Translations under genes and position numbers: made by a program
Part shown: positions 29,601-35,790 of the stretch, one piece after another
Numbering within the stretch: the stretch's first letter is position 1
How the letters are laid out: every line of letters begins with the position of its first letter
The notes under the pieces: generated by a model
Seen by the model: only the letters and a program-made list of their open reading frames with translations
Told to the model about the DNA's origin: nothing
The model's database searches: none
Source of the DNA: Halochromatium glycolicum
GTDB taxonomy: Bacteria; Pseudomonadota; Gammaproteobacteria; Chromatiales; Chromatiaceae
Length of the DNA: 64,000 nucleotides
Assembly (NCBI RefSeq): GCF_016584085.1
Contig: NZ_NRSJ01000001.1
Location: 1-64,000 of the forward strand
Direction of reading: 5' to 3'

Positions 29601-32570
29601 CAGTACCGCTCGGCCTGGGACATGCGCTCGGCCTGGGCCGTGATCATGCTCTCCCGCACCCTGTTCGTGGAACGGCCCGTGGCCGATGCCGGCGAGGACA
29701 GCGTCTGGGCCGTCAATGTGCCCTTCCTGTTCGACGGGTCGAACTCCTATCACCCCGACCCCTTCCGGAGCATCGTCCGCTACGAATGGGACTTTGATGG
29801 GGACGGCACCTACGACCACGTCTCCGACCAGCCGACGGTCGAGCACACCTTCGACGACCCCGAGGCGGAACTGCCAAAGACCTACACGGCGCGACTACGG
29901 GTTACCGACAACAACGTCCCGCCGCTGACCGCCACCGACACCGTCGAGGTGACCCTGAGCATCCCGCCGCGGCCGCCGATCGCCGACGCGGGCGGAACCT
30001 ATGTCTGCACCCAGGGCATTCCCTGTCCGCTCGACGGCAGCGGTTCCTATGATCTCGACGAGCCCTTCGACCAGATCACCCAATACGGCTGGGAGCTGGA
30101 TTTCGCCGAGTTCCCGCGCGACTTCGATGAGGCCGGCGGCGCGCAGGCCATCGCCATCTTCGACACGCTGGGCACCTTCGACGTGGGGCTCCAGGTCTGG
30201 GACAACGGCTTCCTGAACGACCTCGACGAAGACGGCGAGGTGGATCCCGACGAGCGCAAGACCGGCCAGGACTTCACCCGCGTGCTGGTGGTCGCCAACG
30301 AGGCACCGACGGCCGCGGTCGCGGGCCCGTTGACCATCGACGAGGGCGAGGCCGTCGAACTCGACGCCTCCGCGTCCACCGATCCCAATGGCGATGTCCT
30401 GAGCTATCGCTGGGACATGGATGACGATGGAGCCTACGACGACGCGACCGGCGCCACTGCGAGCTTCACCGGTCGCGACGACGGCATCTATCCGGTCAGG
30501 GTCAGCGTCGGCGACAGCCTGCTCGACGACACCGACGAGACCAGCGTGACGGTCCGGAATGTCGCGCCGGTCGTGGATGCCGGTCCGGATCGGGTCATCG
30601 ACGAGGGCGGCGGCATCAACGTCGCCGGCTCCTACACCGACCCCGGAGCCGACTCCTGGATCGCCACGGTCGATTACGGCGACGGCAGCGGCGAGCGGCC
30701 TCTGGCGCTGGATCAGGCCACGAAGACCTTTGCGCTAAGCCACGACTACTCCGCCAACGGTCGCTACACGGTCACGGTCACGGTCACCGACGACGATGGT
30801 GACTCGGGCAGCGATACACTCGGGGTTACCGTAACCGACCTCGGGCCTACCGCCGCCCTCAGCGGCGACAAGGCCCAGGATGAGGGCGATACCGGTAGCT
30901 ACGATGCTCGCGCCAGCACGCCGGGCCCGGTGGACACCATCACAGGTTATGCGTGGGATTGGGATTACGACGGCAGCTTCACGCCTTCCGGCGATACCGG
31001 AGCCACTGCCAACCACACCTGGATCGAGGACGGCGTTTACACCGTGGCCGTGCGCGTCACCGACAGCGATGGCAGCTCGGACATCGCGATGCTCCCGGTT
31101 ACCGTCGGCAACCTCGCGCCAAGCGTCGATGCTGGACCAGACCAGAGCGGCGCGCCGGGCACTACCATCAGCCTGGCACCTGCCACCTTCACGGACCCCG
31201 GTATCCAGGACACCCACACCGCCACAATCGACTGGGGTGACGGGAGCACCGCTGCGCCCGGCAGCGTCACGGGGGCCGATGGCAGCGGTACCGTCAGCGC
31301 GAGCCATGCCTTCGCGGCGCCCGGCACCTACACGGTCACGGTCACGGTCACCGATGACGAGGGCGACAGCGGTCAGGAAAGCCTTAGCGTGCGGGTGAAG
31401 GCGGGCAACCTGGCGCCGTCCGCTGATCCGGGCGGCCCGTACAGCGCCCCCGAGGGGGGCAGCGTTCAGCTCGACGGCAGTGGGTCCGCGGATCCAGATA
31501 ATGGCCCATCAGCACTCGGGTACGCCTGGGATCTCGATGGCGACGGGGCCTTCGACGACGCCTCCGGCGTAAGCGCGAGTCTGTCGGCGGAAGATGACGC
31601 TATCCTGGATGTCGCGCTGAGGGTCACCGATGGCGAACTCAGCAACAATGCGGCGACAACGGTCACCGTCACCAACGTGGCGCCGGTGGTCACAGCGCCG
31701 GACGACGCCAACGGCCTGGAGGGCAGCGCGTTGACCTTTGGCGCCGCGAGCTTCTCCGATGCCGGCGTGCTCGACACCCATGTCGGGCTCGTTAATTGGG
31801 GCGACGGTACGCCGACGGAGCCTGGCGCCGTCACTGGAGCCGACGGCAGCGGCAGCTTCGACCTCGGCAGCCACACCTATGTCGAAGACGGCAGCTACAC
31901 GGTGACCGTCACCGTCACCGACGACGACGCGGGCGAAGGCAGCGCGACCCTCACGGCTACCGTTGCCAATGCGGACCCCGTGGTGGACGCTGGCGCTGAC
32001 CAGGCCACGACGGGGAGCACCAGCATCAGCCTGGCGCCTGCCACCTTCACCGACGCCGGCACTGCGGACACCCACACCGCCGAGATCGACTGGGGCGACG
32101 GCACCGTCGCGGACGGCAGCATCAGCCAGGGTGCGGGCAGCGGCAGCGTGGCCGGGACCCACAGCTACAGCCAGGCCGGTACCTACAGCGTACAGGTTAC
32201 GGTGACGGACGACGACGGCGGGTCGGGCAGCGATAGCTTCCAGGTCACCGTCGACCCATCCGTCTTGGTCAATCAAACCGTGTTCGACCTCACCGCACGG
32301 GTCAAGAGCGGCAAGGTCGGGCTCAGCTGGAGCCCGGTAACGGGTGCTGATGGCTACAAGGTCTACCGATCCACGGCGGTTGGCGGCCCATACGACCTAC
32401 TCGCGGCCGATCATGGGTGCAGCGGTGTCCCATGCTTCTACCTCGATGACGGTATCAGCAATGGCGTGACCTACTACTACGTGGTCACGTCCATGGCGTC
32501 GGGCGTCGAGTCGCTGCACTCCAACGAGGTTAGTGCCACGCCCATGGAGCGACGGCGGAGGCGGCGATGA
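20610..32570 (+). CDS. Giant secreted PKD-rich multidomain protein
   Basis: 3986 residues. The ATG has GGGGG about eight bases upstream. A 45-residue basic leader precedes a signal segment (LVLIALLLAGGWSGSARA). A jelly-roll-like domain and PKD domain (about 250) come next, then FG-GAP-like repeats (about 470-560 and 750-900), several PKD domains, and concanavalin/LamG-like segments (about 1150-1330, 1965-2140, 2350-2520). An IgGFc-binding-like region (about 1430-1790, with KPVVAYL and KPVVIQTL) and an alpha-barrel segment like that of the first giant protein (about 2650-3020) follow. At least six further PKD domains and a final FN3 domain end in six arginines. No RHS repeats. Likely a surface adhesin or scaffold. 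It is packed between the second RHS gene (14 bases) and a lipoprotein gene (4-base overlap). Confidence 0.87.
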   Translation: MNRQTHSSHPVSRTGVSMHPLVSSRRRGTVRPDLPGGSRRRDFDWSTMGRALVLIALLLAGGWSGSARAASFAVGGADGSFESDLTGTVTEGAVGLVPGIGIIGPSQGAGALLMTTEPDEGSQPADADAAELRVEGFGIPAGTGSLRLDYSFLTNEPTPSRTNDRFTVELVLITAGGEERLLAQDTFDSFYPAPWTGYAEQTGWRKLVADVSAHAGSGDSFTLALRVADTGDGRADSAVIVDNLIFADPGEPIAEVAESYLEVALGEELVLDGSGSSDADDAIAEYRWDLGNGWYGIGPVLAYTYDEEGVYRARLQVTDGDGNSSTQDVIIVVGELNSAPSIVSAPVSAAAQNVEYRYQVRVEDPELVYGDTMTFALTESPAGMIVDPATGLITWTPGDGDPRSSDVTVRVEDSEGLSDSQSFRVTIGPEVYLIAAQDDGWLYFSRSIGDGTWTAPELIDDVGNNSRGVAIADFDGDGDFDFITGNDTTNPTLYLKFYERDGLDFKAPVLIGSIGSTPFPAGNTIEDMAAGDFDNDGWMDLAVHGDDGDSWVLMNQGGLVFGEAVFFASDFETGDDTWGGQQCSTAQARDDTVLAPDGGTFSMRVYATADGSCMSTDINPSGWTLRLGSTVSFKYRIPAGVPMGLLFNVSGKGWIYLGGSPAADGGQYDYPNVPKVELIDDGQWHEVEIDLFRAIKAQWPDATTITEFEWWTGPAGEATAGQAFWFDDFEITRRDLQSGFEIARLPHTGGRGRGFDAGDVDGDGDLDLARGRCCDGLIYLYTNDGSGNFTASAGAVADAGRDPYGVMLADFDGDNAADLIGNFGSNGDSSFFKGNRSGTFQSGVAIPSLDTGTYSSFAHFDIDDDGDRDVVAATYTRDRVLYYAGNGDGTFAQAFEVGATASRTLAIALPAGREIGQPFADVVADTQAIDVSDTVQFDASGSFDDGAIGAYEWDFGDGTTGTGATPSHTYTQEGDYKAVVTVVDNEARIDRRSVRIQVTGAPPTAVAGSYVLDETMALNEQWHGFLNGGASSDDSGIVLYEWDLDASDGVDLQPLGPTPRVVYEAPGVYTVTLRVTDVVGQTATATGTVTVEAGAPPSASVTGPALLEETDASLGVWTGWYDASASSDDVGLAAISLDWGDGAGFDLAPLADDFDDGDRDGWSHFGGSWGVTHGMLTQTSLNESWVWLQDLTRRYGDFVLELDFRGSEGPSDAYVGVAFRNANSSASRDTYLLYSRDSWDFWRFYDWNTDSILAEGGSGWDPETWYRIKIEVVGERMRLWVTEAGATETLDPVLEVSDGAHAEGGIGLLTWGQAAWFDNVKVTPLDATWSESASALTDLAHSFETAGDYSVVVTAEDHAGQQHQTILDVSAVAGDAPVADAGGPYVLDEWDAWDGRWDFIGDFGGSSDDTRVERYRIDLGDGNGYTTGVADGAATGAFMTGTDLYGYDVPDATIQRIVATEDGTQVDIVDLSTLEIIASNMLDRLQSWNNVNVGDGTYFKVKASKPVVAYLTDFGAHSAFMPAMDGSAVGNEFVLHRDGNSGFYVFAFEDAVVRFFSSADVEIDRRELRAGEYWSTSSPISDTLYRVVASGRVALQTVGGNGYTTVPSENGTPVGRRFYCATVDWTTAALTAFAYDDANIEVFDLDSGELLYTAAMLAGQLWFQPGIGTRRLRIESDAAIEVWAGSTEGGSGIVDLGDDISMTVGRDGTEFLLHELRDGIVIFAPNADTAIDIDDGLQTATLERDGFLHLTPADLPPLDVHRIRTTKPVVIQTLGRANSYNDLGTYLGGVSARHWYTGVGTYDLSLVAIDNAEQESVAAFTTVQVTQGEPPVPDIAAPAEADEGTAVGGRWPVHFDATGSTDDSEIIRFQWDFGDGATATGAVVDHEYTAVGEYDVTLTTTDRAGQQTSTTRTIDVTRGAPPVADSGGPYSFGEETASHGVWTAAIDASASTDDAGIYDYLWTLEPSIVDDFTATELDGERWQRLNAAIDSGVVRVTPTGGWATTYLVTRQSYRRGPGTSFTGLIGTPTGTQNLMWGLKNLGSNASYRQFPYAIYFNNGSILIYEYGANRGTVGSYTRGQAHEVRIDLKQPSGALYYYRELGAADWTLLYDSSSFSDTYLRLGAVGNRGVFELSQFTVQQTDERPITSLSFDEPGVYELTLRVRDNALQEDIAMTSITIADGAPPTAEAGGPYEAEVGAMLTFDGSGSSDDVAIQSYDWSFGDSTGGAADLPYTGTGARARHFYRAEGTYTAELTTTDNTGKTGTDTAEVTVITGEVPSADAGGPYVGGVDGPPVYFDAMASTDDFGIVEYRWDFDTAIDSDGDGDTANDIDAVGPRPFHIYPYATGLTGLLDNFDDGALDGGLWDAARAEETGGVLSLTGNRNWGNTYAFARALRRDGQSVRGRIRVESGQTEYVVWGLKNTSDSFHYNQMPYGIYLYNGRFRVYENGTYRGAFDTYLENTWYELRVDLKPTGATYFYRADGAADWVQLYDSDYSSEAGLRAGVVVYSVSADIDDIEVVGGSNAIQARLTVEDGAGQTATATVPVTVAPNLAPDVVTVPWVAGDPLAPHETYNGKAIHLKGIVRDADPVEFEWSFGDGTGSGRIAVTDPYDLSVSHTYPDSPDNTPFTATLTVWDADGQSGQDVYRVLVKRRNLTVETNVAIDEGLWYLHRRQTRTTTEGYSSGYWQTVAYAGYSASSTAAALQAFQINGHFEHGDNATNPYAETVSRGLKYLFTLLSPNAIATQTAGEPDTNGNDIGITVNGGRPIYEGGPVMDAIAASRTPLARTVTGVDQVRRRSYFDILTDMADQFAWGQYDDERYGGWRYSWNSFPDNSAAQWGAIGLQPAEAIFGIPVPDWVKEWNDNWLSYSNNGVGFGYTGAGDGRATTPSGLVQLAFDEDVKLDPRWQAAEARVAELWSRGDTDSVIYEWSCSVRNAGTETCRDYYAMYAFVKAMRLALPEQVVTFKTTGLDWFEDADDGVARVLIDDQRADGRFQGQYRSAWDMRSAWAVIMLSRTLFVERPVADAGEDSVWAVNVPFLFDGSNSYHPDPFRSIVRYEWDFDGDGTYDHVSDQPTVEHTFDDPEAELPKTYTARLRVTDNNVPPLTATDTVEVTLSIPPRPPIADAGGTYVCTQGIPCPLDGSGSYDLDEPFDQITQYGWELDFAEFPRDFDEAGGAQAIAIFDTLGTFDVGLQVWDNGFLNDLDEDGEVDPDERKTGQDFTRVLVVANEAPTAAVAGPLTIDEGEAVELDASASTDPNGDVLSYRWDMDDDGAYDDATGATASFTGRDDGIYPVRVSVGDSLLDDTDETSVTVRNVAPVVDAGPDRVIDEGGGINVAGSYTDPGADSWIATVDYGDGSGERPLALDQATKTFALSHDYSANGRYTVTVTVTDDDGDSGSDTLGVTVTDLGPTAALSGDKAQDEGDTGSYDARASTPGPVDTITGYAWDWDYDGSFTPSGDTGATANHTWIEDGVYTVAVRVTDSDGSSDIAMLPVTVGNLAPSVDAGPDQSGAPGTTISLAPATFTDPGIQDTHTATIDWGDGSTAAPGSVTGADGSGTVSASHAFAAPGTYTVTVTVTDDEGDSGQESLSVRVKAGNLAPSADPGGPYSAPEGGSVQLDGSGSADPDNGPSALGYAWDLDGDGAFDDASGVSASLSAEDDAILDVALRVTDGELSNNAATTVTVTNVAPVVTAPDDANGLEGSALTFGAASFSDAGVLDTHVGLVNWGDGTPTEPGAVTGADGSGSFDLGSHTYVEDGSYTVTVTVTDDDAGEGSATLTATVANADPVVDAGADQATTGSTSISLAPATFTDAGTADTHTAEIDWGDGTVADGSISQGAGSGSVAGTHSYSQAGTYSVQVTVTDDDGGSGSDSFQVTVDPSVLVNQTVFDLTARVKSGKVGLSWSPVTGADGYKVYRSTAVGGPYDLLAADHGCSGVPCFYLDDGISNGVTYYYVVTSMASGVESLHSNEVSATPMERRRRRR

Positions 32571-32977
32571 GCTGGCGGCAACCTGGGTCGACCTACACGG
32601 CGCTTGCGTTGGCGTTGTTGCTGGCGCTGACGGCATCGGGCTGCCGGGATGCGGCAGAGTCCGGCGGCGAGAAGACGGAAAAGGGGCCTGCTGGAGGCGC
32701 GGTAGCTCTGAAACCTGACGTGCCCGACCCAGCCATGGCCGTAATGCTGGACGAGGCCGCTTCTAGGGCACCGCATGTCGCCGCAAAGCCGCCGGCGGTA
32801 CCGGCGGAGCCAACGCGGTTCACGGTGGACACCGACGCTGGTCGCGTCTTCCTGCCGAGCCAAGGATGGAGGACCGTGGACGAGTTCCGCGACCTTTATT
32901 ATAGTCGCCCACAGGATCTGCCTGGCGACATCGACCATGATGCGGTCATGGCGCTGTGGCAGCAGTCGGACCGATGA
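32567..32977 (+). CDS. Small predicted lipoprotein
   Basis: 136 residues. The ATG overlaps the stop of the giant PKD gene (ATGA), which points to translational coupling. The N-terminus is a hydrophobic signal (ALALALLLALTASGC) ending in a plausible lipobox cysteine at residue 26, then a charged and Pro/Ala-rich linker. The C-terminal domain (FTVDTDAGRVFLPSQGWRT...) is not one I recognise. Its position suggests a membrane-attached accessory to the giant surface protein, but this is inference. Lipid attachment is probable, not certain, because the lipobox lacks the usual Leu three residues before the Cys. Confidence 0.7.
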   Translation: MSWRQPGSTYTALALALLLALTASGCRDAAESGGEKTEKGPAGGAVALKPDVPDPAMAVMLDEAASRAPHVAAKPPAVPAEPTRFTVDTDAGRVFLPSQGWRTVDEFRDLYYSRPQDLPGDIDHDAVMALWQQSDR

Positions 32978-33008
32978 CCGGTATTCGAACATGAATGAAG
33001 GGGATAGC

Positions 33009-33544
33009 GTGCCGACGATCTAAGATCGACACTGCTCGCGGCAGTCCTCGGCCTTGCCAGTCAGCATACCTTGGCTGTCCCAATCGACCTCGAGGAGTGG
33101 GCGCTCAAAGTGAATAGTGACCTCTACGGCACCTACTACGATCCAGCGCCCGGGTTCGTGCACGCAATTGGTTTCGATTTTACCACCGGACTCGGCACGC
33201 TCTCGCCGATCCTGGTCGGTGCCGGCGACTATTTTGTTGGCTGGTTCCTCGACCACGAGCTCAGTCAGCGCTTGAACGGCTAGTTCAACGAGACGGGGAG
33301 TACATCGGGCACGCCCGTTCCCGGCCAGGCGTGGGAGATCGACGAGCCGGGCTACGGGATGAATGGTGCCGAAGGGCCTGATGTCGGCGATATTCTATTC
33401 TTCAACTTCCTCGATTCCGACCAGTCCGTCAGCCTGTCGGACAATCTGGTGTTCGAATCCTGCGAGCGCTGCGATCGCACACGAGAAGACCCGAGTGGTG
33501 CGTTCTGCGAGACCGGCGACAATTATCAGGGCAACCAACGCTGC
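33009..33544 (+). pseudogene. Decayed paralog of the PEP-CTERM-like secreted protein
   Basis: A GTG with AAGGGG upstream begins the gene, but its frame stops after four codons. One base out of register, a signal peptide (STLLAAVLGLASQHTLA) leads into a protein resembling the one at 3595-4314: DFTTGLGTL versus DYSTGLGSL, then FLDHEL, FNETGSTSG and WEIDEP. A TAG at 33281-33283 sits exactly where the intact copy has Trp (NGWFNETG), so a single G-to-A change made the stop. The same frame then stays open to the IS21 remnant, which replaces the C-terminal sorting tail. Three lesions make it a clear pseudogene. It follows the lipoprotein gene by 31 bases. Confidence 0.82.
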
Positions 33545-33744
33545 CCGCGCCGTGGACGATACAGCAGCGCCTCAAGCGCGGCTTCATCCACGCTCTCAGG
33601 TAGCGGCCAGGCCACGCCCTGGGCCCTCGCCACACTGATGACCTTGCCGACGGTGCCCTTGGAGAGCCCCACCGCGCGCGCGATGGTGGCATGGCTAAGC
33701 TTGGCCTCGAACTTCAGTCGCAGTATTTCGGTGATCTGTCGCAT
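33545..33744 (-). pseudogene. IS21 istA fragment (first ~65 codons), second copy
   Basis: From the ATG at 33744 (the same context as the chosen start of the intact copy) this encodes MRQITEILRLKFEAKLSH and the helix-turn-helix, then VAWPLPESVDEAALEALLYR, where the match to istA ends. Several substitutions relative to the intact copy (VISVARAQGVA versus VVSVAQAKGIA) show it is a related, diverged copy and not a recent duplicate. Everything downstream, including the catalytic core and istB, is missing. Confidence 0.85.
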
Positions 33745-33848
33745 TGGAATCCTCGTCGCCGGCATCGGTGCGTCCCACAGGGTTGGATGAAACGCGCGTG
33801 ATGCGGCAGAAAGTTGAGAATGCCCAGTGCATTGCGAGCGATTCCGAT

Positions 33849-34001
33849 GCAACGTGACCAGCCATTCCACCATCGTGACCAGCCATTCCGGAAACCGACC
33901 GGAGATTGGTCACGTTGAGATCGGAATCGGCGGTCACGTTCCGTCGGAATCCGCGGTCACCTTCAAGCGGAATCGGTGGTCACGATGGGTCGGAATACGC
34001 A
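33849..34001. repeat. IS21 right end, second copy
   Basis: This is nearly identical to 2545-2697, with the same series of CGTGACC/GGTCACG motifs and the same terminus GGAATACGCA at 34001. It lies in the same orientation as the first copy. With the fragment at 33545-33744 it is the only remaining part of this element. The end abuts the tail of the YdjY-like gene (stop at 34034). Confidence 0.8.
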
Positions 34002-34033
34002 CCGCGGTCACCCGGCGTAGCATTCATCAGTCC

Positions 34034-34786
34034 TCAATCGGCGAGAGTTGCCGACGGCGCCGCGTCGTCCTGCCCCGCCGTCTCCGCCGGATTGCGGATG
34101 ATGACCCGGATCGGTGTCTGTGGCGGCGGCATCAGCGCTCGGTTCACACTTGGCGCTTGAGGGGCATTGAGCGCGATGCCGTGGCGATGCTCGATGATGC
34201 TGTCGGCATCGTGCACGAACCCGATCAGCGTGCCACTCTGCTCTGCCAGATAGATGTTGCCGGGCTCGATGAAGGTTGAGCCGGTATAGACCCAACCGTG
34301 GTCGTCCACCGGCTTGCCGTTCATCAAGATTAGTTCGGCTGCACGCGCTCGGTGTAGCGTGCCGTCCGCATCCCATTCCACGTGGATATCGACAGGATCA
34401 CCCTGCACCGGCCTGGGATCAAAGTGATATTCGGGTAAGGTCGCGTTGTCCGGGTCGAGGCCGATCAGTATGCAGGCGAGATTGAACTCGGTCGCCGTCG
34501 TATCCAGCTCCAGCACGGCCTCATAGGCCTTGTAGCCGTTCCGTTTGACGGCTAGGTACTCGAGCAGGTCTCGCCCTTGGTCCGGACCACGCTCGAGGAA
34601 GCGGCCCGGCACGCTAAACTGGCCCATCTCCCGGTCGAGCTGGATCTGGCCGAGGCTCGGCGCCTCGGGCGGGGCGACCGTTGCTGTCTCGTCGGTCCAG
34701 GCTGCTGCCGGCCAGCTCAACAGCAGCGCGAGTACCGCCGGGTAAATCGAGCTCTTCGCTTGCGTCAATCGGTTCTCGTGCATCAT
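34034..34786 (-). CDS. YdjY-like domain secreted protein
   Basis: 250 residues. A signal peptide (SSIYPAVLALLLSWPAAAW) is followed by an export-compatible linker and a YdjY-like domain (YLAVKRNGYKAYEAVLELD, then FNLACILIGLDPDN, about residues 70-115) and a C-terminal domain of the same family. YdjY domains are uncharacterised; some occur in redox or ferredoxin-associated proteins. The ATG overlaps the stop of the methyltransferase (ATGA), making it third in a coupled radical SAM/methyltransferase/YdjY set. The insertion-sequence end sits 32 bases beyond its stop, so any further genes of this operon may have been lost. Confidence 0.7.
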   Translation of the reverse strand: MMHENRLTQAKSSIYPAVLALLLSWPAAAWTDETATVAPPEAPSLGQIQLDREMGQFSVPGRFLERGPDQGRDLLEYLAVKRNGYKAYEAVLELDTTATEFNLACILIGLDPDNATLPEYHFDPRPVQGDPVDIHVEWDADGTLHRARAAELILMNGKPVDDHGWVYTGSTFIEPGNIYLAEQSGTLIGFVHDADSIIEHRHGIALNAPQAPSVNRALMPPPQTPIRVIIRNPAETAGQDDAAPSATLAD

Positions 34787-35790
34787 TTGGCTCCAATCAC
34801 AACGCGATGGGGCATCGGTGGCTGGAACGGATGCCGCTCGATGCAGGTGAAGCCGGCCTCTTCGAGCCAGTGCGCAACGGTCGCGTCGCTATGTACGCCG
34901 CCGTCGGCGGCCGTCAGCATCATATTCAGCCCGAACAAGGCCGCGAAGGCCGGGGTGCTGCCGTTCGCATCGGTCAAGACATCGCTGATGACCAGCATTC
35001 CGCCGGGTGCCAGCGCGTCACGGGCGCGATCGATCAGCGCGCGGCAGCCGGACTCGGTCTCGCGATGAAGAACGCCCGAGATCAGCACGACATCGTTGCC
35101 ATCCGGCAGCACGTCCTCATTAAAGTCGCCGGGCAGCGTGGTGACGCGGTCGGAGACGCCTAACTCGTCGATGATCTCGCGCGCAATCGCGACGATGTCA
35201 GGCAGGTCCACCACGGTCGCCTGCAGCTTGGGATAACGCTGGGCGAGCAGTGCCGCATAGGTGCCCGGGCCGCCCCCGAGATCGAGTAGACGGTAACGCC
35301 CTTCCAGGTCGACGATTCCGGCCAGCGCGCGGCCGACCCCCAACGCCCGGTTGTGCATACCGCGCACGAAATGGCGGGTTTGGTCCGGATCCCGCCCCAG
35401 ATAATCCTCGGCCGGGATCTGCGGCTTGCCGCTGATCAGCGCGTCACCGAGCCGAGCCCAGGTTCCATAGAGGTCGTCGCTGTAGCGCAGCGCATCGCCG
35501 AGATAACCGGGCTTGCCTGGCTCCAGAAAGGCGGCGCTGAGCGCGCTGTTCACATAGCCATCCGGCTGCGACTCCAGCAGACCTAGACCGGTACAGGCGT
35601 TCAGCATCAATCGGGTCTGCCGCTCGGCGGTGCCAAGCTCGGCGGCGATGGTCTTGGCCGTCAACTGCCGCCCGGCTAGCAACGCGAAGAGGCCCAAGCG
35701 GTTCGCGGTCAACAAGGTCTGGGCACCCCAATGGGCCGTGGATAATGCCACCAGCGGCGACGGGTCCGGGATCGGCCGTTGCTCAGTCAT
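34783..35790 (-). CDS. SAM-dependent O-methyltransferase-like protein
   Basis: 335 residues with the two-part layout of plant/actinomycete-type O-methyltransferases. The N-terminal winged-helix dimerisation domain (about 1-110, with LGLFALLAGRQLTAKTIA) is followed by a Rossmann domain carrying the SAM motif LLDLGGGPGTYAA (about 165) and VVDLPDI. A DVVLISGVLHRE stretch and a VISDVL strand also fit. The family methylates small-molecule hydroxyls, and the substrate here is unknown. The start codon lies inside the radical SAM gene (8-base ATGACTGA-type overlap) and its stop overlaps the YdjY-like gene, so all three are translated in one chain. Confidence 0.85.
   Translation of the reverse strand: MTEQRPIPDPSPLVALSTAHWGAQTLLTANRLGLFALLAGRQLTAKTIAAELGTAERQTRLMLNACTGLGLLESQPDGYVNSALSAAFLEPGKPGYLGDALRYSDDLYGTWARLGDALISGKPQIPAEDYLGRDPDQTRHFVRGMHNRALGVGRALAGIVDLEGRYRLLDLGGGPGTYAALLAQRYPKLQATVVDLPDIVAIAREIIDELGVSDRVTTLPGDFNEDVLPDGNDVVLISGVLHRETESGCRALIDRARDALAPGGMLVISDVLTDANGSTPAFAALFGLNMMLTAADGGVHSDATVAHWLEEAGFTCIERHPFQPPMPHRVVIGAK

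Noticed and set aside
13681-32570. CRISPR-like array suggested by the many repeated short phrases
   Set aside because: The repeats are in-frame protein repeats (RHS, PKD), not fixed-length repeats with unique spacers.
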